Source of the DNA: Kitasatospora aureofaciens
Lineage (GTDB): Bacteria > Actinomycetota > Actinomycetes > Streptomycetales > Streptomycetaceae
Direction of reading: 5' to 3'
Length of the DNA stretch: 64,000 nt
Assembly (NCBI GenBank): GCA_000720845.1
Contig: JODU01000019.1
Location: 124,001 to 188,000, forward strand
The translations under genes were made by a program, and so were the position numbers. Under the pieces are notes generated by a model. The model was not told the DNA's origin. It ran no database searches and worked only from the letters and a program-made list of their open reading frames with translations. Each line of letters begins with the position of its first letter. The stretch's first letter is position 1. Shown piece by piece: positions 17,581 to 26,065 of this stretch.

Positions 17581-18426
17581 TCAGTCCTTCACCGCTCCGC
17601 CGAGGCCGGAGACGAGTCGTCGTTGTACGAGCACGAAGAAGACCAGCACCGGAATCGTCATCACCGTGGACGCGGCCATGACGCCGCCCCAGTCGGGATC
17701 GTCCGGCTTGTAGAAGACCAGCAGCGCCATCGGCAGCGTCGACTGGGAGGTGTCGCTGATGATGAACGACTTGGCGAACAGGAAGTCGTTCCAGGTCGAG
17801 ATGAAGGAGAAGACGCTGGTGGCCACCAGCCCCGGGAGGACCAGCGGGAAAAGGATCTGCCACAGAAAGCGCGTCCGGCTCGCCCCGTCGATGTAGGCGG
17901 CCTCCTCCAGGGCCTCCGGCACCGCTTTCACGAAGCCCCGCAGCATCCAGATCGCGAAGGGCAGTGAGAAGGCGATGTGGGGCAGGATCAGCGAGCCCAG
18001 CGTGTTCAGCTGGCCGAAGTCCCGCATGAGGAAGAACAGCGGGATCGTGAGCGCCTCCACGGGCACCATCTGGGCCACCAGGAACATGATCAGCAGGGTG
18101 GTCCGGAAACGGAACCGGAAACGCGTCACCGCGGTCGCCGCGAGGAACGCGATCAGCGCCGAGGCGATCACCACGCAACCCGCCACGATCAGGCTGTTGA
18201 GAAAGTAGCGGCCGAATTCCTGCTGTTCGAACACCCGCCGGAAGGAATCCAGCGAGGGGGTCAGCGTCCAGGGCCGGGGCTCGCTCGACTCGATCTCCCC
18301 GGCCGGTTTGAAGGCGCTCAGCACCATCCAGTACAGCGGGAAGGCGACGACCACCGCGATCAGCAGCGCGGACACCTCGGCCGCGAGCCGCCACGGACGG
18401 CGCACCTGCGCACGCAGAAGATTCAC
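17581..18426 (-). CDS. Carbohydrate ABC transporter permease (MalG type)
   Basis: This 281-residue inner-membrane permease has six hydrophobic segments and the EAA loop (EEAAYIDGASRTRFLWQILFPL) that contacts the ATPase. No ATPase gene lies in the operon, as is common in Streptomyces, where the shared MsiK ATPase serves many sugar importers. The GTG start at 18426 overlaps the upstream permease stop (GTGA). It pairs with the MalF-type protein encoded just before it. Confidence 0.94.
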   Translation of the reverse strand: MNLLRAQVRRPWRLAAEVSALLIAVVVAFPLYWMVLSAFKPAGEIESSEPRPWTLTPSLDSFRRVFEQQEFGRYFLNSLIVAGCVVIASALIAFLAATAVTRFRFRFRTTLLIMFLVAQMVPVEALTIPLFFLMRDFGQLNTLGSLILPHIAFSLPFAIWMLRGFVKAVPEALEEAAYIDGASRTRFLWQILFPLVLPGLVATSVFSFISTWNDFLFAKSFIISDTSQSTLPMALLVFYKPDDPDWGGVMAASTVMTIPVLVFFVLVQRRLVSGLGGAVKD

Positions 18427-19388
18427 AGCTCCTCCCCCTGGCGGCGCAGCAGCCGCAGGTAGACCAGCGTCACCGCGAGCAGGATCAGCAGCATGACGAC
18501 GCCGATCGCGGAGCCGAGGCTGTACTGCGAGGACGCGAAGGCCTTCTGATAGGCGTATACGTTGAGGACGAGGTTCTGGCCGGCGATGCCGCCGCCGTTC
18601 GTCATGACGTAGATCTGGGTGAAGACCTTGAAGTCCCAGATGACCGACTGGATGGTGACGACGACCAGGATCGGCCGGAGCATCGGCGCGAGCACCGAGC
18701 GCCAGATCCGCCACTGCGAGGCCCCGTCCAGCGCGGCGGCCTCCAGGACCTCGGCCGGTACGGCCCGTATCCCGGCGTAGACGGTCACCATGACGAACGG
18801 GAAGGAGCACCAGACCACTTCGAGCAGCACGAGCAGGAAGGCGCTGTACCGCCCGTACGTCCAGGAGTGGTCGCCGAGACCGAGCATCCGGTTGACGGGC
18901 CCGAAGTCCGGGTCGAACAGCAGCAGCCAGACCGTGGACCCGGTGACCGCCGGGGTCGCCCACGCGCCCAGCCCCGCCAGCATCAGCGCCAGCCGCGGCA
19001 CGGCCCGCACCCGCGTGAGCAGCACGGCGAGCGCGCACCCGACGGCCAGCGTGGACACCACACAGGCGGCGGCGAACAGCACGGTGGCGAGCAGCACCCG
19101 CCAGAACTCCCCGTCCCCGAACAGCTCCGCGTAGTTCCCGAACCCCTGGAAGGTGGCCGGCTCCCCACCGGAGACCTGGGCCTGCGTGTACTCCAGGAAC
19201 GAGATCAGCCCGAGCTGGTAGACGGGGTAAACAAGCAGCCCACCAAGAACGACAAGAGCGGGCGCGAGATAGATCCAGGGGGTAGCGGAGGAGCGCCCGA
19301 AGGGGCGCGGGGAACGGCGCGAGAGACCACGACGATCCCGCACCCGCGAACGCACCGCACCCCCCGAGCTGGAAGGCGACACACTCAT
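18423..19388 (-). CDS. Carbohydrate ABC transporter permease (MalF type)
   Basis: This 321-residue permease partner has six hydrophobic segments and the EAA loop LEAAALDGASQWRIWRSVLAPM. The ATG at 19388 overlaps the binding-protein stop (ATGA). The first 40 residues are Arg/Ser/Pro-rich. Much of that stretch is encoded by a copy of a Streptomyces intergenic repeat (19299 onward), so this cytoplasmic leader is probably of recent, non-selected origin. Confidence 0.93.
   Translation of the reverse strand: MSVSPSSSGGAVRSRVRDRRGLSRRSPRPFGRSSATPWIYLAPALVVLGGLLVYPVYQLGLISFLEYTQAQVSGGEPATFQGFGNYAELFGDGEFWRVLLATVLFAAACVVSTLAVGCALAVLLTRVRAVPRLALMLAGLGAWATPAVTGSTVWLLLFDPDFGPVNRMLGLGDHSWTYGRYSAFLLVLLEVVWCSFPFVMVTVYAGIRAVPAEVLEAAALDGASQWRIWRSVLAPMLRPILVVVTIQSVIWDFKVFTQIYVMTNGGGIAGQNLVLNVYAYQKAFASSQYSLGSAIGVVMLLILLAVTLVYLRLLRRQGEEL
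19299..19345. repeat. Copy of dispersed GAAGGGGCGCGGGGAAC repeat inside a permease gene
   Basis: GAAGGGGCGCGGGGAAC at 19299-19315 is identical to 23466-23482 in the murA-hupA gap. Similarity continues loosely downstream (GCGCGA, GACC/CCAC, CGCGAA). Here the repeat is translated, on the opposite strand, into the Arg-rich leader of the MalF-type permease. Words of this kind are common between Streptomyces genes. Confidence 0.7.
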
Positions 19389-20683
19389 CCGGCGGAGCCA
19401 AACGCCTCGTCCATCTTCCGAGCCGCGTCCCCAGCGGCAGCGTCCACGTCCTTCTTGCCGCTGATCACCTCCTGGAACATCGTCGGCAGCACCTGCGAGG
19501 AGTCGATCGTCGCCCACGCGGGAGAGGCCGGCACGAACTTCGTGCCCGCGGCGAGCGTGTCGACGAACGGCTTCACGAACGGCTCCTTCGCCGCCACCTG
19601 CTGCCGTACGTCCGTGAACGTCGGCAGGAAGCCCATCGCGTCGAACAGTTCGCCCTGCGCCTTCTTCGACGCGAGCCGCTTCATCAGATCGACGGCGAGG
19701 GTGCGGTGCGAGGTGCTCTTCAGGACACCGATGTTGTTGCCGCCCGCGAAGGCGGGGGCGATGGAGCCGGACTCGACGCCCGGCAACGGCACGACCGCGT
19801 ACTTGCCCTTCGCCGTGCCGGCCTCCACGGCCTGGTGGCTGAAGTCGCCGCCTATGGCCATGGCCGCCTTGCCGGAGGCGAAGGCGGTGACGGTGTCGTT
19901 GCCTCCCATGCCGGCGCACTTGGCGGCGGGGCAGTTGTCGTCCCCGAAGAGGGACGTGTAGGCCTTGACGCCCTTCCGGCCGGCGGCACTGTCGAGGGCG
20001 GAGGCGTACGAGCCGCCCTTGCCGGTGGCGAGTTCGCCGCCGTTGGCCCAGATGAAGGGCATCGCGCCGTAGGTGTAGGCGCCGCCGACCGCGATGCCGT
20101 AGAGGCCGGGCTTCTCGGCGTGCACCTTCTTGGCGGTGGACGCCAGCTCCGCCAGCGACTTGGGAGGTTCGAGACCGAGTTCGTCGAAGACGTCGGTGCG
20201 GTAGTAGAGGGCGCGGACGCCGACGAAGTAGGGGGCGCCGTAGACCTTTCCGTCCACGGTGACCGACTGGCGGGCGGTGGGGTCGGCGTCCTTGGCCTCG
20301 TCCCAGGCCGCGAACTCCTCGGTGACGTCGGCCAGTCCGCCGTCCTTGACGTAGCCGGCGGTGTCCGTGTTGCCGAACTCGATGACGTCGGGCGCGCTCT
20401 TCGGGTCGTTGAAGGCGGCCTTGATGCGCTGGGCGCGGGTCTCGACCGGGATGTACTCCACGGTGACCTTCGTGTCCTCGTGCGCCTTCTCGAAGCCGGC
20501 GAGGGCCGCCTCGACGACCTTCTCCTTCGGCTTGTTGTTGACCTCCTGGAACAGCCAGACGCGCAACGTGCCGCTCTTCTCGTCCTTGCCGGAGGAGGAG
20601 TTGTCGGACGTCTGGGGTGCGCAGGCGGTCGCGGCGACGACGGCCGCGGCCAGCAGTACGGCCAGGCGGGGGGCGAGCTTCAT
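19385..20683 (-). CDS. Sugar ABC transporter substrate-binding lipoprotein
   Basis: This 432-residue extracellular binding protein belongs to the solute-binding family 1 (MalE-like). The lipobox ATAC gives a lipidated Cys at about residue 21, followed by a Ser/Asp/Lys-rich linker. The mature domain shows FEKAHEDTKVTVEYIPVE, DVIEFGNTDTAGY and AMAIGGDF, typical of oligosaccharide binding proteins. The ATG at 20683 has GGAGGA eight bases upstream. It is first in an operon with two permeases and a GH20 enzyme, so an N-acetylhexosamine-containing sugar is the likely ligand. Confidence 0.94.
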   Translation of the reverse strand: MKLAPRLAVLLAAAVVAATACAPQTSDNSSSGKDEKSGTLRVWLFQEVNNKPKEKVVEAALAGFEKAHEDTKVTVEYIPVETRAQRIKAAFNDPKSAPDVIEFGNTDTAGYVKDGGLADVTEEFAAWDEAKDADPTARQSVTVDGKVYGAPYFVGVRALYYRTDVFDELGLEPPKSLAELASTAKKVHAEKPGLYGIAVGGAYTYGAMPFIWANGGELATGKGGSYASALDSAAGRKGVKAYTSLFGDDNCPAAKCAGMGGNDTVTAFASGKAAMAIGGDFSHQAVEAGTAKGKYAVVPLPGVESGSIAPAFAGGNNIGVLKSTSHRTLAVDLMKRLASKKAQGELFDAMGFLPTFTDVRQQVAAKEPFVKPFVDTLAAGTKFVPASPAWATIDSSQVLPTMFQEVISGKKDVDAAAGDAARKMDEAFGSAG

Positions 20684-20706
20684 GGAGTCATTCCTCCGGG
20701 CGTGCG

Positions 20707-20721
20707 TTGCAACGTATGCAA
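20707..20721. promoter_or_regulatory. Palindrome TTGCA-ACGTA-TGCAA, probable operator of the sugar importer operon
   Basis: Perfect 5-base arms flank a 5-base centre, 24-38 bases upstream of the binding-protein start. That position overlaps the expected transcription start. The shape suits a LacI- or GntR-type sugar-responsive repressor, whose gene is not adjacent. Confidence 0.55.
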
Positions 20722-20828
20722 TGACGGTTTCGCTCTGCACAACACCCAGGAGCGTAGGGAGACATGAACCTGTCCACAAGAGGTCTGAACCAATTCGTAA
20801 ACCTCTTTGTTGATCAGTCCTGACGCAC

Positions 20829-20870
20829 GAAGGCCCCCGGAGTGCGCGCGGGCACACTCCGGGGGCCTTC
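20829..20870. terminator. Perfect 16-bp hairpin terminator
   Basis: Arms 20829-20844 and 20855-20870 are perfect complements (GAAGGCCCCCGGAGTG and its reverse) around a 10-base loop. It lies just past the DUF3039 gene stop on the minus strand and would end that transcript before the sugar operon promoter. Confidence 0.85.
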
Positions 20871-20918
20871 GGGGAGGTCTGAAAGGACCGTACGGGCAGG
20901 GGCGCTACTCTCCGGCGC

Positions 20919-21203
20919 CTACTTCTTGTCGCCGCCCTTGCCCTCGTCCCCGCCGCCGCTCATGGATTCGTAGATCTCCTTGCACATGGGGCAGACGGGA
21001 TACTTCTTGGGATCGCGGCCCGGTACCCAGACCTTGCCGCACAGCGCCACGACGGGGGTGCCGTCGAGGGCACTCGCCATGATCTTGTCCTTCTGGACGT
21101 AATGCGCGAAGCGCTCGTGATCGCCGTCGCCGTGGGACGTCTGCGGCGTCGGCTCGACGAGGGTTCCCGTACCTGTCCCGCGCTCGGGCTCGAGAGTGCT
21201 CAT
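20919..21203 (-). CDS. DUF3039 family protein
   Basis: This 94-residue actinobacterial protein has no assigned function. A conserved core (HYVQKDKIMASALDGTPVVALCGK) is followed by a CPMCK pair. Together with the earlier Cys, this gives CG...CPMC spacing that could bind a metal. The tail is Gly/Lys/Asp-rich and probably disordered. I chose the ATG at 21203; a TTG at 21212 is possible. It follows the YqgE gene by 30 bases on the same strand, so the two may be cotranscribed and end at the hairpin 20829-20870. Confidence 0.88.
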   Translation of the reverse strand: MSTLEPERGTGTGTLVEPTPQTSHGDGDHERFAHYVQKDKIMASALDGTPVVALCGKVWVPGRDPKKYPVCPMCKEIYESMSGGGDEGKGGDKK

Positions 21204-21233
21204 AACCGCCAAGGGTACTGAAGCTCACACGCT

Positions 21234-21806
21234 TCAGTTGAGCGAAGGGTCGTCCGGATACGTCGCCACCATCGCCAGGTCGCCCCGCTGGCGGCGCAGC
21301 ACCTCGCGCCAGAGTCTCTCCGGGAACGGCGAGGACACGTCGCCGGGCTCGGACTCGACCACGTACCAGGCGCCCTCGGTCAGCTCGTCCTCCAGCTGGC
21401 CGGGCCCCCAGCCCGCGTACCCGGCGAAGATCCGCAGGGCGCCCACGGCGGACGCCAGCAGCTCCGGCGGTGCCTCCAGGTCCACCAGGCCGATCGCACC
21501 GTGCACCCGCCGCCAGCCCAGCGGCGCCCGCTCGCCGGACGCCCCGCCGGGGACGACGGCGACCCCGAGGGCCGAGTCCAGCGACACCGGGCCGCCCTGG
21601 AAGACGACGCCCGGCTCGCCGGCCAGGTCCGCCCAGTCCTCCAGGATGTCGCCCACGTCGACCGGCGTGGGACGGTTGAGGACGACACCGAGGGAGCCCT
21701 CCTCGTCGTGGTCGAGGAGGAGCACCACCGCACGCTCGAAGTTCGGGTCCGCCAGGGCGGGCGTTGCCACGAGCAGCCGCCCCGTGAGCGAGGACACCTC
21801 GGTCAT
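21234..21806 (-). CDS. YqgE/AlgH family protein
   Basis: This 190-residue protein belongs to the widely conserved YqgE/AlgH family, whose molecular role is unclear. The signature segments are GRLLVATPAL, FERAVVLLLDHDEEGSLGVVLNRP and VFQGGPV. I chose the ATG at 21806; an ATG at 21815 is also in frame. It is divergent from murA across 233 bases, a gap that should contain promoters for both but where I cannot assign firm -35/-10 boxes. Confidence 0.9.
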   Translation of the reverse strand: MTEVSSLTGRLLVATPALADPNFERAVVLLLDHDEEGSLGVVLNRPTPVDVGDILEDWADLAGEPGVVFQGGPVSLDSALGVAVVPGGASGERAPLGWRRVHGAIGLVDLEAPPELLASAVGALRIFAGYAGWGPGQLEDELTEGAWYVVESEPGDVSSPFPERLWREVLRRQRGDLAMVATYPDDPSLN

Positions 21807-22039
21807 GCCAGACATGATCCCGCATGTTCCCCTCCCGTGGGGAGGCAATCGGGGGCACGGGAGTGAACACGCACCCGCGCACGTCCCCCGATCGTGACCC
21901 CCCGTGCGCGCCGGTGAACACCGCGTGTTGTGACAAATCCATGACGTTGCCGGACCGTGCGCAGGCGCATGGAAGGGGGGTACAAGACGATTACCCTTTC
22001 CCTTCTGGCCCCTGCCCAACCCCACGGAACGCGAGATTC

Positions 22040-23386
22040 ATGACCGTCAACGGCGCTGATGACGTACTGCTTGTCCACGGCGGAACCCCGCTGGAGGGCG
22101 AGATCCGGGTCCGCGGTGCGAAGAACCTCGTGCCGAAGGCGATGGTGGCCGCCCTGCTGGGCAGCGCGCCGAGCCGGCTGCGCAACGTGCCGGACATCCG
22201 CGACGTGCGGGTCGTACGCGGACTGCTGCAACTGCACGGGGTGACCGTACGCCCGGGTGAGGAGCCCGGCGAGCTGGTCCTCGACCCCTCCCACGTGGAG
22301 AGCGCGAACGTCGCCGACATCGATGCCCACGCGGGTTCGTCGCGCATTCCCATCCTGTTCTGCGGCCCGCTGCTGCACCGCCTCGGGCACGCCTTCATCC
22401 CGGGTCTGGGCGGCTGCGACATCGGCGGCCGGCCCATCGACTTCCACTTCGAGGTGCTGCGCCAGTTCGGCGCGAAGATCGAGAAGCGGGCGGACGGCCA
22501 GTACCTGGAGGCTCCGCAGCGGCTGCGCGGCACCAAGATCCGGCTGCCGTACCCGTCCGTCGGCGCGACCGAGCAGGTGCTGCTGACGGCGGTGCTCGCC
22601 GAGGGCGTCACGGAGCTGTCCAACGCGGCCGTGGAGCCGGAGATCGAGGACCTGATCTGCGTCCTGCAGAAAATGGGCGCGATCATCGCCATGGACACCG
22701 ACCGCACCATCCGCGTCACCGGTGTGGACGAGCTGGGCGGCTACACCCACCGTGCCCTCTCGGACCGCCTGGAGGCGGCCTCCTGGGCCTCCGCGGCGCT
22801 GGCCACCGAGGGCAACGTCTATGTCCGCGGCGCCCAGCAGCGCTCGATGATGACGTTCCTGAACACCTTCCGGAAGGTGGGCGGCGCCTTCGAGATCGAC
22901 GACGAGGGCATCCGCTTCTGGCACCCGGGCGGCCGGCTGAAGTCCATCGCCCTGGAGACGGACGTGCACCCCGGCTTCCAGACGGACTGGCAGCAGCCCC
23001 TGGTGGTCGCCCTGACGCAGGCCACGGGCCTGTCCATCGTCCACGAGACGGTCTACGAGTCCCGGCTGGGCTTCACCTCCGCGCTCAACCAGATGGGCGC
23101 CCACATCCAGCTCTACCGCGAGTGCCTCGGCGGCTCCGACTGCCGCTTCGGCCAGCGCAACTTCCTGCACTCGGCCGTCGTCTCCGGACCGACCAAGCTG
23201 GAGGGCGCCGACCTGGTCATCCCCGACCTGCGCGGCGGCTTCTCGTACCTGATCGCCGCCCTCGCGGCCCAGGGCACCTCCCGGGTCCACGGCATCGACC
23301 TGATCAACCGCGGCTACGAGAACTTCATGGACAAGCTCGTCGAGCTCGGCGCGAAGGTGGAACTCCCGGGCAAGGCCCTGGGCTGA
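22040..23386 (+). CDS. murA: UDP-N-acetylglucosamine 1-carboxyvinyltransferase
   Basis: This 448-residue cytoplasmic enzyme transfers enolpyruvate from PEP to UDP-GlcNAc, the first committed step of peptidoglycan synthesis and the target of fosfomycin. The catalytic Cys126 is present in GLGGCDIGGRP, so the enzyme should be of the fosfomycin-sensitive Cys type. Lys28-Asn29 match the substrate-binding pair at the N-terminus. Length is slightly above the usual 420-430 residues. The ATG at 22040 is preceded by a GA-rich but weak ribosome site. It ends 15 bases before a strong hairpin and stands alone. Confidence 0.96.
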   Translation: MTVNGADDVLLVHGGTPLEGEIRVRGAKNLVPKAMVAALLGSAPSRLRNVPDIRDVRVVRGLLQLHGVTVRPGEEPGELVLDPSHVESANVADIDAHAGSSRIPILFCGPLLHRLGHAFIPGLGGCDIGGRPIDFHFEVLRQFGAKIEKRADGQYLEAPQRLRGTKIRLPYPSVGATEQVLLTAVLAEGVTELSNAAVEPEIEDLICVLQKMGAIIAMDTDRTIRVTGVDELGGYTHRALSDRLEAASWASAALATEGNVYVRGAQQRSMMTFLNTFRKVGGAFEIDDEGIRFWHPGGRLKSIALETDVHPGFQTDWQQPLVVALTQATGLSIVHETVYESRLGFTSALNQMGAHIQLYRECLGGSDCRFGQRNFLHSAVVSGPTKLEGADLVIPDLRGGFSYLIAALAAQGTSRVHGIDLINRGYENFMDKLVELGAKVELPGKALG

Positions 23387-23400
23387 CGCCTCCCGCGGAC

Positions 23401-23448
23401 ACGCCGATGGGGCGGTCACCCCGACTCGGGTGACCGCCCCATCGGCGT
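23401..23448. terminator. 21-bp perfect hairpin between murA and hupA
   Basis: Arms 23401-23421 and 23428-23448 are perfectly complementary around a 6-base loop. The hairpin is 15 bases past the murA stop and on the far side of the convergent hupA gene, so it can serve both strands. Confidence 0.9.
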
Positions 23449-23465
23449 TGGGTGGTGCGCCCCCG

Positions 23466-23482
23466 GAAGGGGCGCGGGGAAC
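23466..23482. repeat. Intergenic copy of GAAGGGGCGCGGGGAAC repeat
   Basis: This word is identical to 19299-19315 in the permease gene. It lies in the murA-hupA convergent gap, beside the bidirectional terminator. Confidence 0.7.
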
Positions 23483-23573
23483 TGCGCGACCGGCCACACC
23501 CGGCCCGCGGCCGCGAAACGACCACAGCCCGGACGAACGCCCCGCACAGTCCCCGGCACTCCGAGCGGAGCGC

Positions 23574-23855
23574 TTACTTACCCTTGGCGGCTTCCTTGAG
23601 CTTGGAACCCGCGGAGACCTTGACGCTGTAGCCGGCCGGGATCTGGATCGGCTCGCCGGTCTGCGGGTTGCGGGCGGTGCGAGCGGCACGGTGGGTGCGC
23701 TCGAAGGTCAGGAAGCCGGGGACGGTGACCTTCTCGTCGCCCTTGGAGACGATGTCGCCGACAACCTCGGCGAACGCGGCCAGCACGGCGTCGGCGTCCT
23801 TGCGAGTCACCTCGGCGCGGTCGGCCAGCGCGGCCACCAGCTCACTGCGGTTCAT
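23574..23855 (-). CDS. hupA: Histone-like DNA-binding protein HU
   Basis: This 93-residue nucleoid protein binds and bends DNA as a dimer. It has the full HU fold (MNRSELVAALADRAEVTRKDADAVL) and the beta-arm motif PQTGEPIQIPA. It lacks the Lys-rich C-terminal tail of the other Streptomyces HU (HupS), so it is the short, vegetative HupA type. The ATG at 23855 has GGGAG seven bases upstream. It converges on murA, and a long leader lies upstream. Confidence 0.96.
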   Translation of the reverse strand: MNRSELVAALADRAEVTRKDADAVLAAFAEVVGDIVSKGDEKVTVPGFLTFERTHRAARTARNPQTGEPIQIPAGYSVKVSAGSKLKEAAKGK

Positions 23856-24207
23856 GTTGTTACTCCCGTGTTCTTCTTGCCGTTGAGGCGTGCCACGCGG
23901 CGGAGCCGCATGTTGGGCACAGCGATGCCGATGCTGCCAGGGCCCTCTGACATTCCCCGGACCCGGGTCGGTCGTCAGACCCTCGCGCCCAGGGAGGCAT
24001 CCTGCCTCCACCTGCGGCGGTAAAGCCAATCCGGCACCCCCAGGAGTCGTGAGAACACCCTTGGGAGTCACACGCCGAGAGGGCCTGAGCCTTGCGCAAC
24101 CCTAGAGGGCGATCCGAGGCCCGACATCCCGCGACGCGCCGGAGGGGCGGCCCGCCGTGGTGATCCTCACCACCACGCCACGGACCGCCTTCCCCGGCCG
24201 GGGGAAC
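23856..24207 (-). other. 352-base gap: hupA leader and malic-enzyme 3' region
   Basis: No open frame with Streptomyces codon bias is present. Two small palindromes are visible: GGAGGCA/TGCCTCC at 23993-24009 and GTGGTGA/TCACCAC at 24157-24173. The second lies 35 bases past the malic-enzyme stop and could be a weak terminator. The hupA promoter must be here but cannot be fixed by eye. Confidence 0.4.
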
Positions 24208-25623
24208 CTACGCCACCACTCCGGCGGCCTTCGCCGCCTCCCGCACGGCGCCCGCGACGGCACCGGCGACCTTGTCGTTGAAGACGCTGGGAATGATGTA
24301 GTTCGGGTTGATCTCGTCCTCGGTCACCACGTCCGCGAGAGCGTGCGCGGCGGCGAGCATCATCTCGGTGTTGACGGTGCGCGACTGGGCGTCGAGCAGG
24401 CCGCGGAAGACACCGGGGAAGACCAGCACGTTGTTGATCTGGTTCGGGAAGTCGCTGCGGCCGGTGGCGACGACCGCGGCCGTCTGGCGGGCGACCGCCG
24501 GGTCGACCTCCGGATCGGGGTTCGCGAGCGCGAACACGATCGCACCGTCCGCCATGGCGGCCACGTCCGCGCCGTCCAGGACGTTGGGGGCGGAGACGCC
24601 GATGAAGACGTCGGCGCCGTGCACGGCCTCCTTGAGGGTGCCGGTGAGGCCCTCCGGGTTGGTGTTGTCGGCGATCCAGCGCAGGGCGGACTCGGGCGCG
24701 GCGTCCACCAGGTCCGCGCGGCCCGTGTGTACGACGCCGTGGATGTCGGCGACCACGGCGTTCTTGACCCCGGCGGCGAGCAGCAGCTTGAGGATGGCCG
24801 TACCGGCGGCGCCGGCGCCGGACATGACGACCCGTACGTTCTCGATCGGCTTGTCCACCACGCGCAGCGCGTTGGTCAGCGCGGCGAGCACGACGATGGC
24901 GGTGCCGTGCTGGTCGTCGTGGAAGACGGGGATGTCGAGGGCCTCGCGCAGCCGGGCCTCGATCTCGAAGCAGCGGGGCGCGGAGATGTCCTCGAGGTTG
25001 ATGCCGGCGAAGCCCGGGGCGATGGCCTTGACGATCTCGACGATCGCGTCGGTGTCCTGGGTGTCCAGGCAGATCGGCCAGGCGTCGATGCCGGCGAACC
25101 GCTTGAACAGGGCCGCCTTGCCCTCCATCACCGGCAGCGCGGCCTTCGGGCCGATGTTGCCCAGGCCCAGCACGGCGGAACCGTCCGTCACGACCGCAAC
25201 GGAGTTGCGCTTGATGGTCAGGCGGCGGGCGTCCTCGGGGTTCTCTGCGATCGCCATGCAGACGCGCGCCACGCCGGGCGTGTAGACCATGGACAGGTCG
25301 TCGCGGTTGCGGATGGGGTGCTTGGACTGCATCTCGATCTTGCCGCCGAGGTGCATGAGGAAGGTACGGTCGGAGACCTTGCCCAGGCTGACGCCCTCGA
25401 TGCCCCGCAGCTGCTCCACGATCTCGTCGGCGTGGGCGGTGGAGCCGGCCGCGATGGTGACGTCGATACGGAGCTTGTCGTGGCCGGAGGCCGTGACGTC
25501 GAGGCCGGTGACCGAGCCGCCGGCGGACTCCACCGCTGTGGTGAGCTGCGAGACTGCGGTTCCGCCCGCGGGCACCTCCAGTCGGACCGTCATCGAGTAG
25601 GAGACGCTGGGCGCCGTTGCCAT
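24208..25623 (-). CDS. Malic enzyme (malate oxidoreductase, decarboxylating), probably NAD-dependent
   Basis: This 471-residue enzyme oxidatively decarboxylates malate to pyruvate, linking the TCA cycle to gluconeogenesis and lipid supply. An N-terminal ACT-like domain (about residues 8-85) may sense an effector. The malic domain has the catalytic VYTPGVARVC and metal-binding EDISAPRCFEIE and FHDDQHGTA. The Rossmann loop is VVMSGAGAAGTAIL. The ATG at 25623 has GAGGAAG upstream. From memory, the S. coelicolor gene at this place is the NAD-type enzyme. It stands alone; a palindrome at 25712-25730 may control it. Confidence 0.94.
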   Translation of the reverse strand: MATAPSVSYSMTVRLEVPAGGTAVSQLTTAVESAGGSVTGLDVTASGHDKLRIDVTIAAGSTAHADEIVEQLRGIEGVSLGKVSDRTFLMHLGGKIEMQSKHPIRNRDDLSMVYTPGVARVCMAIAENPEDARRLTIKRNSVAVVTDGSAVLGLGNIGPKAALPVMEGKAALFKRFAGIDAWPICLDTQDTDAIVEIVKAIAPGFAGINLEDISAPRCFEIEARLREALDIPVFHDDQHGTAIVVLAALTNALRVVDKPIENVRVVMSGAGAAGTAILKLLLAAGVKNAVVADIHGVVHTGRADLVDAAPESALRWIADNTNPEGLTGTLKEAVHGADVFIGVSAPNVLDGADVAAMADGAIVFALANPDPEVDPAVARQTAAVVATGRSDFPNQINNVLVFPGVFRGLLDAQSRTVNTEMMLAAAHALADVVTEDEINPNYIIPSVFNDKVAGAVAGAVREAAKAAGVVA

Positions 25624-25711
25624 GGCCGACTTCCTCTGCTTTCACCGTGTAACTGGGTTGTGCCGTCCGATCGTCGCACCTACCACTGGGTACGCGGTAG
25701 CCGCCCCGGAT

Positions 25712-25730
25712 TGCGAACTTTTTGTTCGCA
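25712..25730. promoter_or_regulatory. Palindrome TGCGAAC-TTTTT-GTTCGCA upstream of malic enzyme
   Basis: Perfect 7-base arms flank five T residues, 89-107 bases upstream of the malic-enzyme start. The AT-rich centre is unusual at this GC content. It could be an operator, or a small hairpin in an RNA. Confidence 0.5.
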
Positions 25731-25879
25731 CCGATTTCGGAAAACAACTTCCACCATACGAGAAGTAGCCCGTCGGGGGAAGGGGTCACCGGAAGCGGCG
25801 GGCGGAACACGCCCGGGCCGCGGAAGGAACCTGCGGGACGGGAATTGTCTTGCGGGGATCGTTTGTTACCTTGGACGTG

Positions 25880-26034
25880 GCACCGGCTCGATCCAAGCCC
25901 CCGGGCCCAACCTTCGTCGCTACGAGCGACCACTTGCCGCGAGGCGAGCATGGCGGGTCGGTGCCACTCAGACCAGAACGGGACAGCGAGACGAGACGAA
26001 GGGCCCGCGCCGCCGGACGGCGCGGGCCCTTCGC
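25880..26034 (+). ncRNA. Candidate small RNA between malic enzyme and helD
   Basis: TTGTCT at 25845-25850 and TACCTT at 25867-25872, 16 bases apart, form a plausible sigma-70-type promoter on the plus strand. About 150 bases downstream is a strong hairpin (25998-26032). No Streptomyces-type reading frame lies between. The 442-base gap 25624-26065 is otherwise occupied only by the palindrome near 25720. The hairpin may instead serve helD alone, so this is a prediction. Confidence 0.4.
25998..26032. terminator. 15-bp perfect hairpin terminator downstream of helD
   Basis: GAAGGGCCCGCGCCG (25998-26012) pairs with 26018-26032 around a 5-base loop. It lies 34 bases past the helD stop on the minus strand and would also end any plus-strand transcript from the gap. 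Confidence 0.85.
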
Positions 26035-26065
26035 ACGTCTGCGGGCCGGTCCCCCGGCCCTGCGC

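Noticed and set aside
20684..20828. DasR-type operator for the hexosaminidase operon
   Set aside because: No ACTGGTCTAGACCAGT-like palindrome was found; only the TTGCA/TGCAA site is present.
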